Shown here: one piece after another, positions 5,532 through 5,570 of the stretch
Numbering within the stretch: position 1 is the stretch's first letter
How the letters are laid out: each line of letters opens with the position of its first letter
Source of the DNA: Flavobacteriaceae bacterium
GTDB lineage: Bacteria > Bacteroidota > Bacteroidia > Flavobacteriales > Flavobacteriaceae
DNA length: 5,570 nucleotides
Reading direction: 5' to 3'
NCBI GenBank assembly: GCA_030618945.1
Contig: JAUXCI010000176.1
Coordinates: 1 to 5,570 of the forward strand
The notes under the pieces: model-generated
The model's input: only the letters and a program-made list of their open reading frames with translations
The model's database searches: none
Told to the model about the DNA's origin: nothing
Translations under genes and position numbers: made by a program

Positions 5532-5570
5532 ACCCTTGCAATTAAATGAAGTTCTCATCAAAACAAATAA
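5521..5570 (+). CDS. Start of a downstream ORF, cut by the window end
   Basis: An ATG 16 bases after the peptidase stop opens a frame without stops to the window end, giving 16 residues that begin MSEKPLQLNEVLIK. The close spacing suggests the same transcript as the peptidase. There is no strong Shine-Dalgarno sequence, which is usual in Bacteroidetes. Sixteen residues are too few to name a family, and an open frame this short is weak evidence alone. If it is real, its function is unknown. Confidence 0.4.
   Translation, partial: MSEKPLQLNEVLIKTN

Overview
The window looks like ordinary chromosome of a marine or free-living Bacteroidetes bacterium, most likely class Flavobacteriia. Four things suggest this: low GC with AT-rich gaps; a promoter match to the Bacteroidetes -33/-7 consensus (TTG...TAnnTTTG) and few Shine-Dalgarno sequences; a protein of the Bacteroidetes-restricted IPExxxVDY family directly in front of pyruvate kinase; and an exported peptidase whose signal peptide ends in the typical S-F-S|Q. 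No mobile element, CRISPR array, tRNA, rRNA or phage gene is visible.

Layout. Bases 1-118 hold no supportable gene and end in a possible terminator hairpin (93-125) that abuts a good promoter match (119-147). The first transcription unit runs rightward: a small IPExxxVDY protein (best start GTG 176, end 643), then pyk (647-2071) after a 3-base gap. A perfect 12-bp inverted repeat (2089-2130) lies between pyk and the convergent gene on the minus strand, a long pterin-dependent aromatic amino acid hydroxylase (2108-3856). A 190-bp divergent gap (3857-4046) holds weak promoter candidates for both directions, a short dyad and a possible 22-codon ORF that overlaps the next start by ATGA. The last full gene (4047-5504, plus) is a secreted M14 zinc carboxypeptidase. 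A further ORF probably starts at 5521 and leaves the window.

Functionally the window joins the last step of glycolysis (pyruvate kinase, with the residue set of potassium-independent enzymes), a phenylalanine-hydroxylase-like enzyme with about 280 extra C-terminal residues and an insertion of about 45 residues between its iron ligands, and envelope or secreted peptide degradation. The three units are separately oriented and nothing shows that they act together. I see no convincing evidence of a new multi-gene system. The parts least explained by known families are the IPExxxVDY protein, the C-terminal half of the hydroxylase, the C-terminal region of the peptidase and the small overlapping ORF.
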